Shown piece by piece: positions 29,666 to 38,892 of a stretch of DNA of 40,236 nt (position 1 is the stretch's first letter; the number at the start of each line of letters is the position of its first letter). The DNA is taken from positions 1 to 40,236 of IMG/VR virus record IMGVR_UViG_3300032288_003025; one strand, given 5' to 3'. The translations under genes were made by a program, and so were the position numbers. The notes below the pieces were generated by a model. The model did no database searches. It was not told the DNA's origin and saw only the letters and a program-made list of their open reading frames with translations. Source of the DNA: a virus.

Positions 29666-30571
29666 TTAGCCTCGGGGCTGGGTGGTGCCAACACGGCCCA
29701 TCTGGGACTGGAACATCGGCATCAGGAGCTGGGCCAACCGATCCCGCGCCTCCTGCTCGCGCTGGGCCTGCTCTTCCTGGAGCTTGAGCTTCCGCTCCTC
29801 AATATCCTGCTCCATCCGTCCCCCGATGACGGCCGCCAATGGGGTGGCCGTGGCCTGAATTAGGGGGGCGTACTCCTTGGCACCCCTCATCGTCGCAGAG
29901 CCGATGTTGCCGAGCCCAGTCAGCACCTTCTGCAACCGGCCGGGCTCTGGCATCGGCGTCGGAGTAATGGCTGGCGCCGACGACACAGGCGGCGGAGTCA
30001 CAGCGCCCGGCATACGCGGCGCCACCGTCGTCGTGCTCGGCCCAGCAGGGGGAAGCGCCGGCATCCCGCTAGGTCCCGCCATCCGAGCGACCATCTCTCG
30101 CGCTTCGGCCGGGTTGGCCGAGGCCAGTCGCCCGGCCTCCGTCACGCCTTCAGGGAGCGGTCGTGCGGCTGCCGCAGGCGCAGGGGCCGCCGCAGCGGCC
30201 TGCCCGGCCCCGAGCTTCGCGCCAGCCATCCCACCAAGCTGGCCGAGGCCATACCCCGTCACGGCCCCACGCGCAGCCTGCCCAAGGTCAAGACCAATCC
30301 CGCCCTGTCCGGGCCGGTCCAGCCCACGGGCCAGGCCACCCGTCACCGCGCCAGCAATCCCAGCGCCAGCCCCCGGCACCAACAATCCGGCGAGCACCGG
30401 CGCCGCCGCCTGCACAATCGCCTTGTTGCGGTCATAGGCGCCCGCGAGCCCCCCACGCTTCCGCTTCTCGGCCTCCATGCCATACTTGGCGCGGACAGCG
30501 TTACGGGCCGCGAAACGCTCCTCGCGGCTCTTCAGTCGGTTTGCAGCAGCCATCTCATCAGCGTAAGCCAT
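29666..30571 (-). CDS. Small internal virion protein, 301 aa
   Basis: N-terminal charged helix (MAYADEMAAANRLKSREERF), a Gly/Ala-rich hydrophobic central part (about 45-110, APVLAGLLVPGAGAGIAGAV), a Pro/Thr-rich linker and a C-terminal coiled coil (MEQDIEERKLKLQEEQAQRE). The layout matches T7 gp14-like inner-core proteins that insert into the outer membrane on ejection. First of the four ejection genes in transcription order. Confidence 0.65.
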   Translation of the reverse strand: MAYADEMAAANRLKSREERFAARNAVRAKYGMEAEKRKRGGLAGAYDRNKAIVQAAAPVLAGLLVPGAGAGIAGAVTGGLARGLDRPGQGGIGLDLGQAARGAVTGYGLGQLGGMAGAKLGAGQAAAAAPAPAAAARPLPEGVTEAGRLASANPAEAREMVARMAGPSGMPALPPAGPSTTTVAPRMPGAVTPPPVSSAPAITPTPMPEPGRLQKVLTGLGNIGSATMRGAKEYAPLIQATATPLAAVIGGRMEQDIEERKLKLQEEQAQREQEARDRLAQLLMPMFQSQMGRVGTTQPRG

Positions 30572-30594
30572 GGGGGTACTCGGGGGATCAGGGG

Positions 30595-30807
30595 TTAGAC
30601 AGCAGGGGCCGGCTCGGCCGCCGGCTGAATCTCAGGCTTCACATACACGGCATTGAACACGTCCAGCCGATAGCCCTCGGCCGGGTCCAGCTTGTCCGTC
30701 TCAAAGGCAATCTTGGCCAGCTGCTCCTGCTCCAGCACGAAACGCTGGACGACCTGCTGGCAGAGGATCTGGACGGCGGGGCTGACGGGCTTGGTCTCTT
30801 GCGACAT
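30595..30807 (-). CDS. Small protein, 70 aa
   Basis: Helical start (VSPAVQILCQQVVQRFVLEQ), then PAEGYRLDVFNAVYVKPEIQ and a Pro/Ala tail. Unknown family; positioned between basic small proteins and the ejection genes, and probably virion-associated. Confidence 0.6.
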   Translation of the reverse strand: MSQETKPVSPAVQILCQQVVQRFVLEQEQLAKIAFETDKLDPAEGYRLDVFNAVYVKPEIQPAAEPAPAV

Positions 30808-30817
30808 ACGAGGCTCC

Positions 30818-30997
30818 TTAGCGGCTCTTCCGCTTTAATGCGGCCTTGCGCGATACCCGCTCGGGCATCTTGCCATAGGCCGACTTGGGGGTAGCCTCAA
30901 TATACTCTTTGGCCACAGACTTGGGCATCCCATCCTTGACCTTCCCGGCCGCAGCGGCATACGCCATCCGGGCCTGTGCTTTGCTTTTCAGGGGCAT
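30818..30997 (-). CDS. Small basic protein, 59 aa
   Basis: MPLKSKAQARMAYAAAAGKV, then GKMPERVSRKAALKRKSR: Lys/Arg/Ala-rich, of the kind found across podophages near the tail genes and often packed with DNA. The ATG overlaps the previous stop (TAATG). Function unknown. Confidence 0.65.
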   Translation of the reverse strand: MPLKSKAQARMAYAAAAGKVKDGMPKSVAKEYIEATPKSAYGKMPERVSRKAALKRKSR

Positions 30998-31161
30998 TAC
31001 TTGCTCCTCGCCACGGCGGCGTTATCGACCAAATTCGGCCAGACGCGCCCCGCCGCCTTGGCTCTCGCCTTGGCCCTGGCCTTCTCCTTGGGGGTCAGCG
31101 TCGTGGGCTTCGTATCCTTCGGCGCCTCTTTGCGCCAGAAGGCCATCTTCCGCTTCGCCAT
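30997..31161 (-). CDS. Small basic protein, 54 aa
   Basis: Extremely basic and Ala-rich (KEKARAKARAKAAGRVWPNL). It may bind DNA or act inside the head. The ATG at 31161 overlaps the previous stop (TAATG), and its stop overlaps the next start. Confidence 0.6.
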   Translation of the reverse strand: MAKRKMAFWRKEAPKDTKPTTLTPKEKARAKARAKAAGRVWPNLVDNAAVARSK

Positions 31162-31562
31162 TACGGTAGCTCCAGTGATGATCCGTTGAACCACGCCGCC
31201 GGGTGCGCCTCGGTCCCCAGCACATCGTGCCGACACTCATGCGCCCACAGCGCCGTGTTGCGTTCGTGCCGCTTCAGCACCACGATGACCCGGCTGTGCT
31301 TCCAGTACTTGCCCCAATGCGGACTGCCGTCGGGGAAGCGGTCGCCCTGATAGACCCCGTAGCGCAGTCCCTCGGGATTCGCATACGCCGCCGCCGTCCC
31401 GCGACCCGTGACGATGGCGTGCTGGGTCCACCACAGCGCGTCAATCGGCGCACGGTCGGTCACCGGGAACACCGAGACGCCCCACTCGAACGGCTGGGCT
31501 TTGGCCCCCAGCCCGAAGGCGCGAAGGACTTGCCGCCCGATGGACGCCAGCCAGCGTATCAC
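31161..31562 (-). CDS. Putative zincin next to the tail fibre, 133 aa
   Basis: Contains H108-E109-C-R-H112 (LWAHECRHDVLG) and H120 (TEAHP), giving a plausible HExxH plus third His zinc site. A short hydrophobic/basic N-terminus (IRWLASIGRQVLRAFGLGA) may be a membrane-active helix. It could be a virion protease or a surface-acting enzyme, though zinc binding without catalysis is equally possible. The ATG at 31562 overlaps the fibre stop by four bases. Confidence 0.55.
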   Translation of the reverse strand: MIRWLASIGRQVLRAFGLGAKAQPFEWGVSVFPVTDRAPIDALWWTQHAIVTGRGTAAAYANPEGLRYGVYQGDRFPDGSPHWGKYWKHSRVIVVLKRHERNTALWAHECRHDVLGTEAHPAAWFNGSSLELP

Positions 31563-34408
31563 GCTTCCAGCGCCTCAAGGCGGGCTTCCAGCGCCTCGAT
31601 GGTTCTCTGTTGCTTCTGTATCGCGCAGACCAGATACGCCGCCACGCGGTCATAGGTGACGTAGTTTGGCGTCCCCGCTTCGCCGCCCTCATCGTAGGTG
31701 CAGAGTAGGGGGGCAATCTCTTGCATCTCTTCCGCAAGGAACCCGATATACCGCCGCTGGTCCTCGTCCGTCTTGCCACGATAGGTGATGGGCCGCATCG
31801 CCAAGACCGCATCGAAGGCATCCTGCTCGTCCACACTTTCGATGTCGTGCTTGTAGCGCACGGACGAGGTGGAACGCGCCATATCCCCGCCCGCCCCAAC
31901 CCACACGTTTGCCGCGCTACCCGTCGTGTTGTTGTACGCACCAAGCGCCTTGAACTGGCTTGAGGCCACATATAGCGACTCACTACCGCCGGTATAGAGC
32001 GAGGCCACGTTGGTCGCAGATTCAATCAGGTAGGTATCACCCGTTGCCGCCGAGCCGTCGATGTAAAACTTATTATTTGAATTGATAGCAAAATCGCCCC
32101 CCGACGTGATGCGGGCGTGTGAACTTGCTACGCCGTTCGCACCGAAAATCAACGCGCCAGACCCCACGCTGTTGATATAGGCATTGCTGGATGACCCTGC
32201 GTTCAGTTGCAGGTATGCGTTGCCGCCCGTACCACCAGTGACCTTGACAGTGGCATCGCCTGAACCAGATACCTCAACGGTCTTTCCGGTGCCACTCGGA
32301 CTCGCCGTCCCCACGCCCAGATTCCCACTCGCATCCAGCTTCATCAAATCCGTGAACGTGATGGCATTGCCCGCAGTGCCGGAAACGGCGCTCGACCACG
32401 TATGTACGCCAGCTTCCTGCGCGTAATTGGACGCCGCCCCCGTGCCACCGTACTTCCAGCCGCTGTTGTAATACGCATTGGTCGTGCGGTACGAGCTGGC
32501 CTGCGAGAAGCCCCAGTCTGCCGTGCCAGCGAACCCACGCTCGATGGCCTTGCCAGCCGACCACGTTGACGGCGTCACCCCGAGGCCGAGGTTGCCGCTG
32601 GCGTCGAGGGTCATCCGAACGGTGCCGTTCGTTGTGAACTGCGTTGGATAGTTGGCTTGGTTGCCAAAGACGGCGGCGTAGGCCGATGTGCCAGTCTGAA
32701 TCGCCTGCCCAGCCGACGACTCAATGCCAATACGCATATCGCCGCCAGTATTGTTCAGGCGGAATTGCGTGGCGTTTGTCCCGCCAGACGTATTGGTGAG
32801 TACAATCCCGCTGGTCAGCGTTGAAGTAATCGCCCCGCTCACCGTCAGCGAGGACAGGGTGCCGACCGAGGTGAGGGATGAGGCCGTGACGCCGCTCCCG
32901 AGGGTATTGCTCGACAGGACGCTGGTGCCGCCAATCTGGTAGTCGCCCGAGACGACGTTCATCGAGTCGCCCGAGGCCAAGTCGAGCCGGTTGGCCGCGC
33001 CACGGGACAGGACCACATCGGCCCCGAGCGTCAGGTTCCCCGTGACCGCCAGCGAGGAGAGCGTTCCCACCGAGGTGATGTTCGTCTGGGCCGCCGTGGA
33101 GAGCGTCCCGCCCAGCGTGGTGGCGTTGATGGTCGCCGCCGTCACCGTCCCTGTCAGCGTGGGGCTGGCCGACATCACCACGTTCCCCGTCCCTGTGATG
33201 GCGTTGGAGACGAGGCCCTTGGAGCTATCGGTGAAGACGGCCTGCGAGGCGGTCAGGGACGAGAGGATAGGCTGTTGGGCGATGGTCGCCACGCCCGTGC
33301 TGGCCAGCGTCACCGCCAACGTGCCGTTGTTGGCCGAGATGGTATCGACCTCGATGTCGGTCGCGTTGACCACATCGTCCTTGAGCAGGACCGAGTCGAT
33401 GGTGACGCCAGCCGCCGCCGTCGTCTCGGCGATGGTGTCGGTCGTAATCTTCTGGCCCGCCGTGACGATGATGTCGTTGGCGCCCGTGGTGTTGCCGTTG
33501 GCCAGCACCTCGGCCAGCGTGTCCACCGTGGCGACCTTGGCGTCCACATACGCCTTGATGCTCTGCTGGGTCGCCAGCGCCGTGGCGCTGTCCGAGGCCA
33601 TATTGTCCTCGTCCAGAATGTTCGTGACCGTCGTCGCCCCGGTCCCCTTGAGGCTGGCGAAGGTGACGAGGCCCGTCGAGGTCACGGCTCCCGCCGTGAT
33701 GGTCCCCGCCGAGAAGTTGCCCGAGGCGTCACGGAGGACGATGGTGCTGGCCGTGTTGTCCGACCGCTCCACGATCCGAGGCGCCGAGAACTCGACGTAG
33801 AGGACGCCGTTATTGCTGTTTGAGCGCAGGACAAACGCGGACGGCTGGTAGTTGCCCGAGGTCGGCTTGGTGGTCGTCAGCCCGCCAGAGGTGTTGGGAT
33901 ACAGGATGTCGCCCACCGCGAAGGTGTTGGTGGCGACATCGGCGATGATGCCGGTGTTGGTCAGGTAGCCCGTGGCGCCTGAGGCGATGGTCTGGTTGAT
34001 GATGCCGAACGCCACATCCGAGGCGCTGGACACCTTGGCGACCCGAGGGGCGCCGGCGCCGCTGTTGTACCCGGTGACCTTGACGATGTCACCCTTGACC
34101 AGGTTCTCGTCGGCGATGACGAAGACGTCGATGTTTGCCGTCCCGACCTCATGCCAGGTCGTGCCGTCATCGTACCAGAGCTTGTAGCTCCCCGTGTCGA
34201 CGGTGATCCACTTGCGCCCAGCGGTCCCGGCCGTAGGGCGGGAGGCCAGCGACGAGGACTGGACGTGGATGCCCGTGTCGGCGTCGTGCGCGACGTAGGC
34301 GGTACGGATGGTGTTATCGTTCCCGCGCACCACGTTGGCGTCGAGCGGGCCACCATTGACCGGCGTGGCAAAGGCAGAAACAGAATGTGAACCGACGGTC
34401 GTAGCCAT
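31559..34408 (-). CDS. Tail fibre/tailspike with C-terminal S74 intramolecular chaperone, 949 aa
   Basis: Host-recognition fibre. The N-terminal ~150 residues likely attach to the tail (SSLASRPTAGTAGRKWITVD). The middle is a long Thr/Ser/Gly/Ala/Asn/Val-rich repetitive beta region with recurring TSVGTLSSLTVSG-like units. The last ~100 residues are a peptidase S74 chaperone (SVRYKHDIESVDEQDAFDAV, RRYIGFLAEEMQEIAP) ending in a coiled coil. The Ser and Lys of SSVRYK are the self-cleavage residues. The start overlaps the tail-hub stop by one base. Confidence 0.9.
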   Translation of the reverse strand: MATTVGSHSVSAFATPVNGGPLDANVVRGNDNTIRTAYVAHDADTGIHVQSSSLASRPTAGTAGRKWITVDTGSYKLWYDDGTTWHEVGTANIDVFVIADENLVKGDIVKVTGYNSGAGAPRVAKVSSASDVAFGIINQTIASGATGYLTNTGIIADVATNTFAVGDILYPNTSGGLTTTKPTSGNYQPSAFVLRSNSNNGVLYVEFSAPRIVERSDNTASTIVLRDASGNFSAGTITAGAVTSTGLVTFASLKGTGATTVTNILDEDNMASDSATALATQQSIKAYVDAKVATVDTLAEVLANGNTTGANDIIVTAGQKITTDTIAETTAAAGVTIDSVLLKDDVVNATDIEVDTISANNGTLAVTLASTGVATIAQQPILSSLTASQAVFTDSSKGLVSNAITGTGNVVMSASPTLTGTVTAATINATTLGGTLSTAAQTNITSVGTLSSLAVTGNLTLGADVVLSRGAANRLDLASGDSMNVVSGDYQIGGTSVLSSNTLGSGVTASSLTSVGTLSSLTVSGAITSTLTSGIVLTNTSGGTNATQFRLNNTGGDMRIGIESSAGQAIQTGTSAYAAVFGNQANYPTQFTTNGTVRMTLDASGNLGLGVTPSTWSAGKAIERGFAGTADWGFSQASSYRTTNAYYNSGWKYGGTGAASNYAQEAGVHTWSSAVSGTAGNAITFTDLMKLDASGNLGVGTASPSGTGKTVEVSGSGDATVKVTGGTGGNAYLQLNAGSSSNAYINSVGSGALIFGANGVASSHARITSGGDFAINSNNKFYIDGSAATGDTYLIESATNVASLYTGGSESLYVASSQFKALGAYNNTTGSAANVWVGAGGDMARSTSSVRYKHDIESVDEQDAFDAVLAMRPITYRGKTDEDQRRYIGFLAEEMQEIAPLLCTYDEGGEAGTPNYVTYDRVAAYLVCAIQKQQRTIEALEARLEALEA

Positions 34409-35934
34409 TAGCGACGTCCCAAGGCAAAGGTTTCAACTTGCATGCGACTAAAGACGGGGAGCGCGGCCCCGGAATCCGTGATGGTCAGATCGATGTAATA
34501 CCCCGTCCCGCCCATCGGCACCCGATAGCTCCGGCTGCCCGACCCACCCCAGACCCCCGTGTCCCAGCTCTCCAGCACCGACCAGATGCCGGCCGAGCTG
34601 GGGGGCAGCTGGTACGTCCCGAACGCCTCGTCCGTGGCCCACGAGACGGAACAGTTCTTGGACCCCTTGAGCTGGGCCGTGACATAGCCCCACCGCAGCG
34701 CCTTGGCCAGCGCATCGTCCCCGCAGTAGAGGCGGTGCATCTGCGCGGTCAGGGCGTACATCGAGCCGCCCGTACCGTCGGCATTGACGTTGTCGGTGTA
34801 GACCAGCGGGGCGTCACAGAGCGAGACGAAGCCATCCGCGTCCCCGCGCAGGACGACCGGCAGGCCGTCATCGTCGATGGCCTCGAAGAAGGCCGTCGTG
34901 TCGGGGCTGATGAAGGCGTTATCCCACGGCCCCGACCAGGCGTTCAGCACCAGATGGTACTGGTAGCACCCGATGCCCGGGATGGAAATCCACAGCTCCT
35001 TGGTCGCCCGGTTGACGATACACCGGATGTTATCGAACTCGGCGCTGGAGAGGCTGCGGATCAGGGGGAGGAGCGGGTCCGGCGTCTCTGGCGTCCCGAC
35101 CGGCGCCACCTCCATCTCGTTACAGCGGTACAGCCCGCGCTCGGAGATGAAGTAGGCCACGTTATTGCTGGCCACGATGGACTTGCTGGCGATGGTGCCA
35201 ACGTCGGCCGTCAGGGCCGCCGGCTGCACCGTGATGTCGTCCTGCCCATAGCCCGTCAAGCGGGAGATACCGCGCCGGTGGAAGATGAGCAGGCTGGTGT
35301 TGATGGAGGCCAGCCCGACAATCACCTCATCTCCGAAGGTGCGGACGATGATCTGCCCGCCACCCCCCGCGCCGTAGCCCAGCGTGTCCCCGTTATTGAG
35401 GTCCGAGTAGAAGATGCTGTCCGGGAAGCTGCTATTGCCGGTCGACCAGAGCCGCTCGTTATGGACCTGAATGACGCTGGCGTCGACCGTGTTGGCGATG
35501 TTCGTCGTCAGGGTTGAGCCGTCCCACTTATTCAAGAGTCCGCCGTCGGCGATATACACCACATCGGCGCCGGTCCCGTCCCGGAACTGGGCGAAGGTCG
35601 GCGCCACGCTGGTCGACAGCGTGCCGGTCTCCTGCGTCCAGGTCCACGGGAAGGTGGCGGCATAGGTCGTGGTGAAGAGCTTGCCGTCGCAGACCGCGAG
35701 CAGCTCCTCGGCGCCGCTGTCCTTGCTCCAGTTGTAGCCGTTGAGGACCGGGTCGCCGGCCGACAAGGCGGCGGCCGTGCGCTGGGTGCCGCCCCGCTTC
35801 GTGATGGCGCCGTAGTCCGTGAGCCGGGCGTTGGCGGTCTGGCGGAGCTGGTTGGGGAGAAGCGCGACGTCGTCCGAGATGCTGTTCAGCCCGCCGTTCA
35901 TCTGGGGCTGTTGATCGACCAGACGCTCCCGCAT
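34408..35934 (-). CDS. Tail hub / P22-gp10-like stabilisation protein, 508 aa
   Basis: Beta-propeller-like protein with repeated strand motifs (VVYIADGGLLNKWDGSTL; NNVAYFISERGLYRCNEMEV; ELWISIPGIGCYQYHLVLNA). It begins with MRERLVDQQPQMNGGLNSIS, a start typical of podophage tail stabilisation/hub proteins, where it closes the head and links to the needle or fibres. Coupled by one-base overlaps to the adaptor before it and the fibre after it. Confidence 0.8.
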   Translation of the reverse strand: MRERLVDQQPQMNGGLNSISDDVALLPNQLRQTANARLTDYGAITKRGGTQRTAAALSAGDPVLNGYNWSKDSGAEELLAVCDGKLFTTTYAATFPWTWTQETGTLSTSVAPTFAQFRDGTGADVVYIADGGLLNKWDGSTLTTNIANTVDASVIQVHNERLWSTGNSSFPDSIFYSDLNNGDTLGYGAGGGGQIIVRTFGDEVIVGLASINTSLLIFHRRGISRLTGYGQDDITVQPAALTADVGTIASKSIVASNNVAYFISERGLYRCNEMEVAPVGTPETPDPLLPLIRSLSSAEFDNIRCIVNRATKELWISIPGIGCYQYHLVLNAWSGPWDNAFISPDTTAFFEAIDDDGLPVVLRGDADGFVSLCDAPLVYTDNVNADGTGGSMYALTAQMHRLYCGDDALAKALRWGYVTAQLKGSKNCSVSWATDEAFGTYQLPPSSAGIWSVLESWDTGVWGGSGSRSYRVPMGGTGYYIDLTITDSGAALPVFSRMQVETFALGRR

Positions 35935-36617
35935 CAGCCACCCGCCCAGTCATACTTCTGGTCGGGATAGGCGAGCATCGTCGGGTTGATGGTGCGCCGC
36001 CGGATGTCGTCCAGCATCCCCGCCCGGAGTTCCGCCGCCTCGCGCTTCAAGACCTGCGCCGCCCCCGACTCGGCCCCGCCCTTATTCAGGAGCCGGCCGC
36101 CCGCCTCGTTGGCGATGATCCACTCCCCGCCGAGCGGGAAGGTGATGGTGGAGGCGTCGGAGATGAGGTCCGACAGCGGGGTCGGCTTGTAGTTGACGGC
36201 CACATACAGGCTCGTCCCGCTCGCCACCGGCAGAATCTGCACCTGCTCGCCCGCGATGTAGTAGAGGCGCGGATAGGTCGGCAGATAGTTGGTGGTGGTC
36301 GCCAGCGGGACATCCTGGAACCGGGTCTGGGCGTACAGCACGTTCCCGTCCGAGACGGACAGGATGCGGTAGAAGTTCTGCTGGCTGTCGCCGCCCCCGG
36401 TATTGAGGTCGGCAAAGGCCACCACGCCGTTCGCGTCCGTGGTCACCGTCCGCATCGCATAGGTGTAATACTGCGAGGCGTTGAGGAGATTCGACCACTC
36501 GTCGTCATAGACGACGTTCAGCACACTCTTGATGAGGCTATCGGACCAGCGCGTCGAGTCGACGGCGTCCATCGCCTCGCGTGTGAGTTCGACCAGTTCT
36601 GCCCGACTGATGGCCAT
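35934..36617 (-). CDS. Head-tail adaptor (gp6-like connector), 227 aa
   Basis: Helical N-terminus (RAELVELTREAMDAVDSTRW) followed by strands and a C-terminal helical segment (AAQVLKREAAELRAGMLDDI). This is the pattern of phage adaptor proteins that sit beneath the portal. Position between capsid-associated genes and the tail hub agrees. Confidence 0.75.
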   Translation of the reverse strand: MAISRAELVELTREAMDAVDSTRWSDSLIKSVLNVVYDDEWSNLLNASQYYTYAMRTVTTDANGVVAFADLNTGGGDSQQNFYRILSVSDGNVLYAQTRFQDVPLATTTNYLPTYPRLYYIAGEQVQILPVASGTSLYVAVNYKPTPLSDLISDASTITFPLGGEWIIANEAGGRLLNKGGAESGAAQVLKREAAELRAGMLDDIRRRTINPTMLAYPDQKYDWAGG

Positions 36618-36628
36618 GCGAGCCTCGG

Positions 36629-37057
36629 TTAGCGAAGTTTCTTGGGCCGGCCCCGCTTCTGCGGCAGAACCGGCGTCTCCAACGCCTCAGTCAACGCCTC
36701 CTCAACGGCGGCGGACACGGGGGCGTCGGCGTTATACTGCTCGACATAGTCCGCCATGTTGCGGACCTCGTCCTTGGGATACTGCCGGAACATCCGCTCC
36801 AGATAGGCCGGGGCCTCATCCACGGGGCAGTCCAGCGGCAGATACCCGATAATGTCATGGGCGCTCTGGGGACCGATCTCCCCCTGCTGCACCCGCTCCC
36901 ACCGGCGGTCATCCCCCTCCCACGCCATACAGACGGCCCAGTGCTGCGCCGTGTACTCCAGGAACTTGAGATGCAATCCGGCGTGGAGCGCCCGGAGCCG
37001 CGCCACGACATGCGTGGGCGGCTCGGGCTGGCCGGCTGCGTTCAGCAGCACGGCCAT
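36629..37057 (-). CDS. Hypothetical head-region protein with AT-hook tail, 142 aa
   Basis: Mixed helical protein (VVARLRALHAGLHLKFLEYT, PQSAHDIIGYLPLDCPVDEA) ending in LPQKRGRPKKLR. RGRP flanked by Lys/Arg is a textbook AT-hook DNA-binding core. Found in the head-completion region, so it may contact packaged DNA or aid packaging. Family unknown. Confidence 0.65.
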   Translation of the reverse strand: MAVLLNAAGQPEPPTHVVARLRALHAGLHLKFLEYTAQHWAVCMAWEGDDRRWERVQQGEIGPQSAHDIIGYLPLDCPVDEAPAYLERMFRQYPKDEVRNMADYVEQYNADAPVSAAVEEALTEALETPVLPQKRGRPKKLR

Positions 37058-37059
37058 AC

Positions 37060-37497
37060 TTAGACCTCCACGAACAGCTCGACGTTGACCATGAGGTCAA
37101 CCGCTGCCGTGCCGACCGTGCTGGTCGTGGTCACCACAAACTGGAGCGTGTCGCCGGTGTCCAGCGTGCGCTGGGCATCGGTCAGGGTCGAGAGGAGCGC
37201 GACCGCCGTCCCCTCCTTCGCCGTCAGCGCCTCAAGGTCCACATCGGCCGTGAGGGTGACCGCCGCATCCGCCGAGGCGTCATACTTCTGGAGCACGCCA
37301 AGGATCGTGCCGCCGGACGAGGCCGGCACCGTCCCCGCCGAGACCACGGCGCGGTTGATGTAGCACTTGGCCGGGTGCGAGCCGAAGTTGTAGGTCGTGG
37401 CACCGCTGTTCCCGATGGCCGCATCGCAGCGCCCGACGAGAAGGTTCGGCAGCACGCCCAAGCGCCCCGGCGTCGGAGCAAAGATGTTATAGGGCAT
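37060..37497 (-). CDS. Probable head decoration protein, 145 aa
   Basis: Beta-rich protein immediately after the major capsid gene (KCYINRAVVSAGTVPASSGG, ILGVLQKYDASADAAVTLTA, VDLMVNVELFVEV), the usual place and fold pattern for a decoration or head-stabilisation protein. Separated from the capsid gene by a strong hairpin (37514-37539), which may lower its expression. Confidence 0.65.
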   Translation of the reverse strand: MPYNIFAPTPGRLGVLPNLLVGRCDAAIGNSGATTYNFGSHPAKCYINRAVVSAGTVPASSGGTILGVLQKYDASADAAVTLTADVDLEALTAKEGTAVALLSTLTDAQRTLDTGDTLQFVVTTTSTVGTAAVDLMVNVELFVEV

Positions 37498-37513
37498 GAA
37501 TTATCCTCGGGTT

Positions 37514-37539
37514 GGGGCAGGGGCCGAAGCCCCCACCCC
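37514..37539 (-). terminator. UUCG-capped hairpin after the major capsid gene
   Basis: On the minus strand GGGGTGGGGGC - TTCG - GCCCCTGCCCC forms an 11-bp stem with two G-U pairs and an extra-stable UUCG tetraloop. It has no U-run, so it is more likely a partial terminator or a 3' stabiliser of capsid mRNA than a full stop. Confidence 0.65.
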
Positions 37540-37552
37540 GTCCCAGTGAAGG

Positions 37553-38866
37553 TTACGCGACGTGGCTGTAGCGCGCCGTGTCGGTGTACCCGGTGATCGA
37601 GCCATGCGCGTTGCGCGCGAGGCAGGCGAGGTTGCCATAGAACCCATAGGTCGTCTCGAAGGCATCACGCCCCTGGAGCCAACGCCACGGGCCCGCGCCC
37701 TCGAACTCCACGAAGCCCCAATCCTTCGCATCCACCCACGAGAGCGAGGGGATGTGGAGGAGGTAGATGGTGCCGGCGGGGACGTAGTAGTCCTGCACGA
37801 GCGGGATGCCGCACACCTCAAGCGCCTTGTAGCCGCCCTTGATGGTGGTGGCGAACTCGCCGGCGGTGAAGCGCCGCTGCCCGACCATCGACTCCATGAG
37901 CTTCTTGGCAAGCCCCGGGGTGGTCATGAGGAGGAAGTCCTTCGGACGCACCATCGCGTCCTTGCCCGAGCGCCCGGCAATCTTCTGGATGAGATCCCAG
38001 ATGTCCGACTCGGTCGGCTGGTTGACGTCCGGGGTGTCGGTGCCCGCGACCATGCGGGTGGCGTCCCAAATGCCGTAGGTGGCCGACGAGATGTTGTGGA
38101 GCGAGGCGTAGGACCCGCCACGGTTGGTGATGTTGATGAGCCCGTTCATGGCGCTGTTGAACGAGGTGTCCGAGGCAGTCGCCTTGACAATCTTGTCCGT
38201 GGAGGCCATGCCGCTGATCGAGGACCCGAGGGTCAGCGTCGCGTTGTCGCCGCTGTTGGTGATCGCGGTGATCTGCGCCCGCCCGAGGACGGCGTTCGCG
38301 TTGTCGGTGTCGAGCACCGCGATGTAGTCGCCGACGGAGAGGAGGAGCGAGCCCTGGCCCGCGCTCGCCACGCCGTAGGGCGACGACACGATGATGCTGG
38401 TCGTGTTGGTGGCGGTCCCGATGAGGGCCACGACACCGTCCGACTTGTTGTGGAGTGCCTGCTGCATGAGCAGGGTGGACGCCTCCTTGATTTCCTCCAT
38501 CGTCTTCTTGGCGATGGTGGTGAAGGCGGCATCCTTGGACTGCGTGCCGACGAAGGCGAGGCCGTCAATCTGGCGGGTCGTGTACGCGCGGACCACGCCG
38601 ACGTTCGCCTGGACTTCGGTGGCGGTGGTGTCAGGCGGGAAGTACCCGGCCTGGGAGAACGTGGCGCCAGCCGGGCGGCCGGTCACGACGTCGAAGAACA
38701 CGTTGTTACCACCCCAGCGCATGTTGCGGGGGCCGCCAGCGCGACCCTTCTCAAGCTGGGCGAGGAGCGGGGTGACGAGGTTCTGCACCTTCTCGCGGAA
38801 CTGCGAGTAGACGTTCTTCAGAAGCCCGGTCAGCTCCGCATCCGTGATGATCGTAGGAGCAGGCAT
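37553..38866 (-). CDS. Major capsid protein (HK97 fold)
   Basis: 437 residues. N-arm (ITDAELTGLLKNVYSQFREK), a central part and a C-terminal P/A-domain-like series (KDAMVRPKDFLLMTTPGLAK, FTAGEFATTIKGGYKALEVC, GIPLVQDYYVPAGTIYLLHI). The sequence and length match podophage-type HK97-fold capsid proteins. It lies between the scaffold and the decoration-like gene. No strong Shine-Dalgarno is visible before the ATG at 38866, which is odd for the most abundant virion protein. Confidence 0.9.
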   Translation of the reverse strand: MPAPTIITDAELTGLLKNVYSQFREKVQNLVTPLLAQLEKGRAGGPRNMRWGGNNVFFDVVTGRPAGATFSQAGYFPPDTTATEVQANVGVVRAYTTRQIDGLAFVGTQSKDAAFTTIAKKTMEEIKEASTLLMQQALHNKSDGVVALIGTATNTTSIIVSSPYGVASAGQGSLLLSVGDYIAVLDTDNANAVLGRAQITAITNSGDNATLTLGSSISGMASTDKIVKATASDTSFNSAMNGLINITNRGGSYASLHNISSATYGIWDATRMVAGTDTPDVNQPTESDIWDLIQKIAGRSGKDAMVRPKDFLLMTTPGLAKKLMESMVGQRRFTAGEFATTIKGGYKALEVCGIPLVQDYYVPAGTIYLLHIPSLSWVDAKDWGFVEFEGAGPWRWLQGRDAFETTYGFYGNLACLARNAHGSITGYTDTARYSHVA

Positions 38867-38892
38867 GTGTTAGTACTCTGGTGTTGTGTGTG

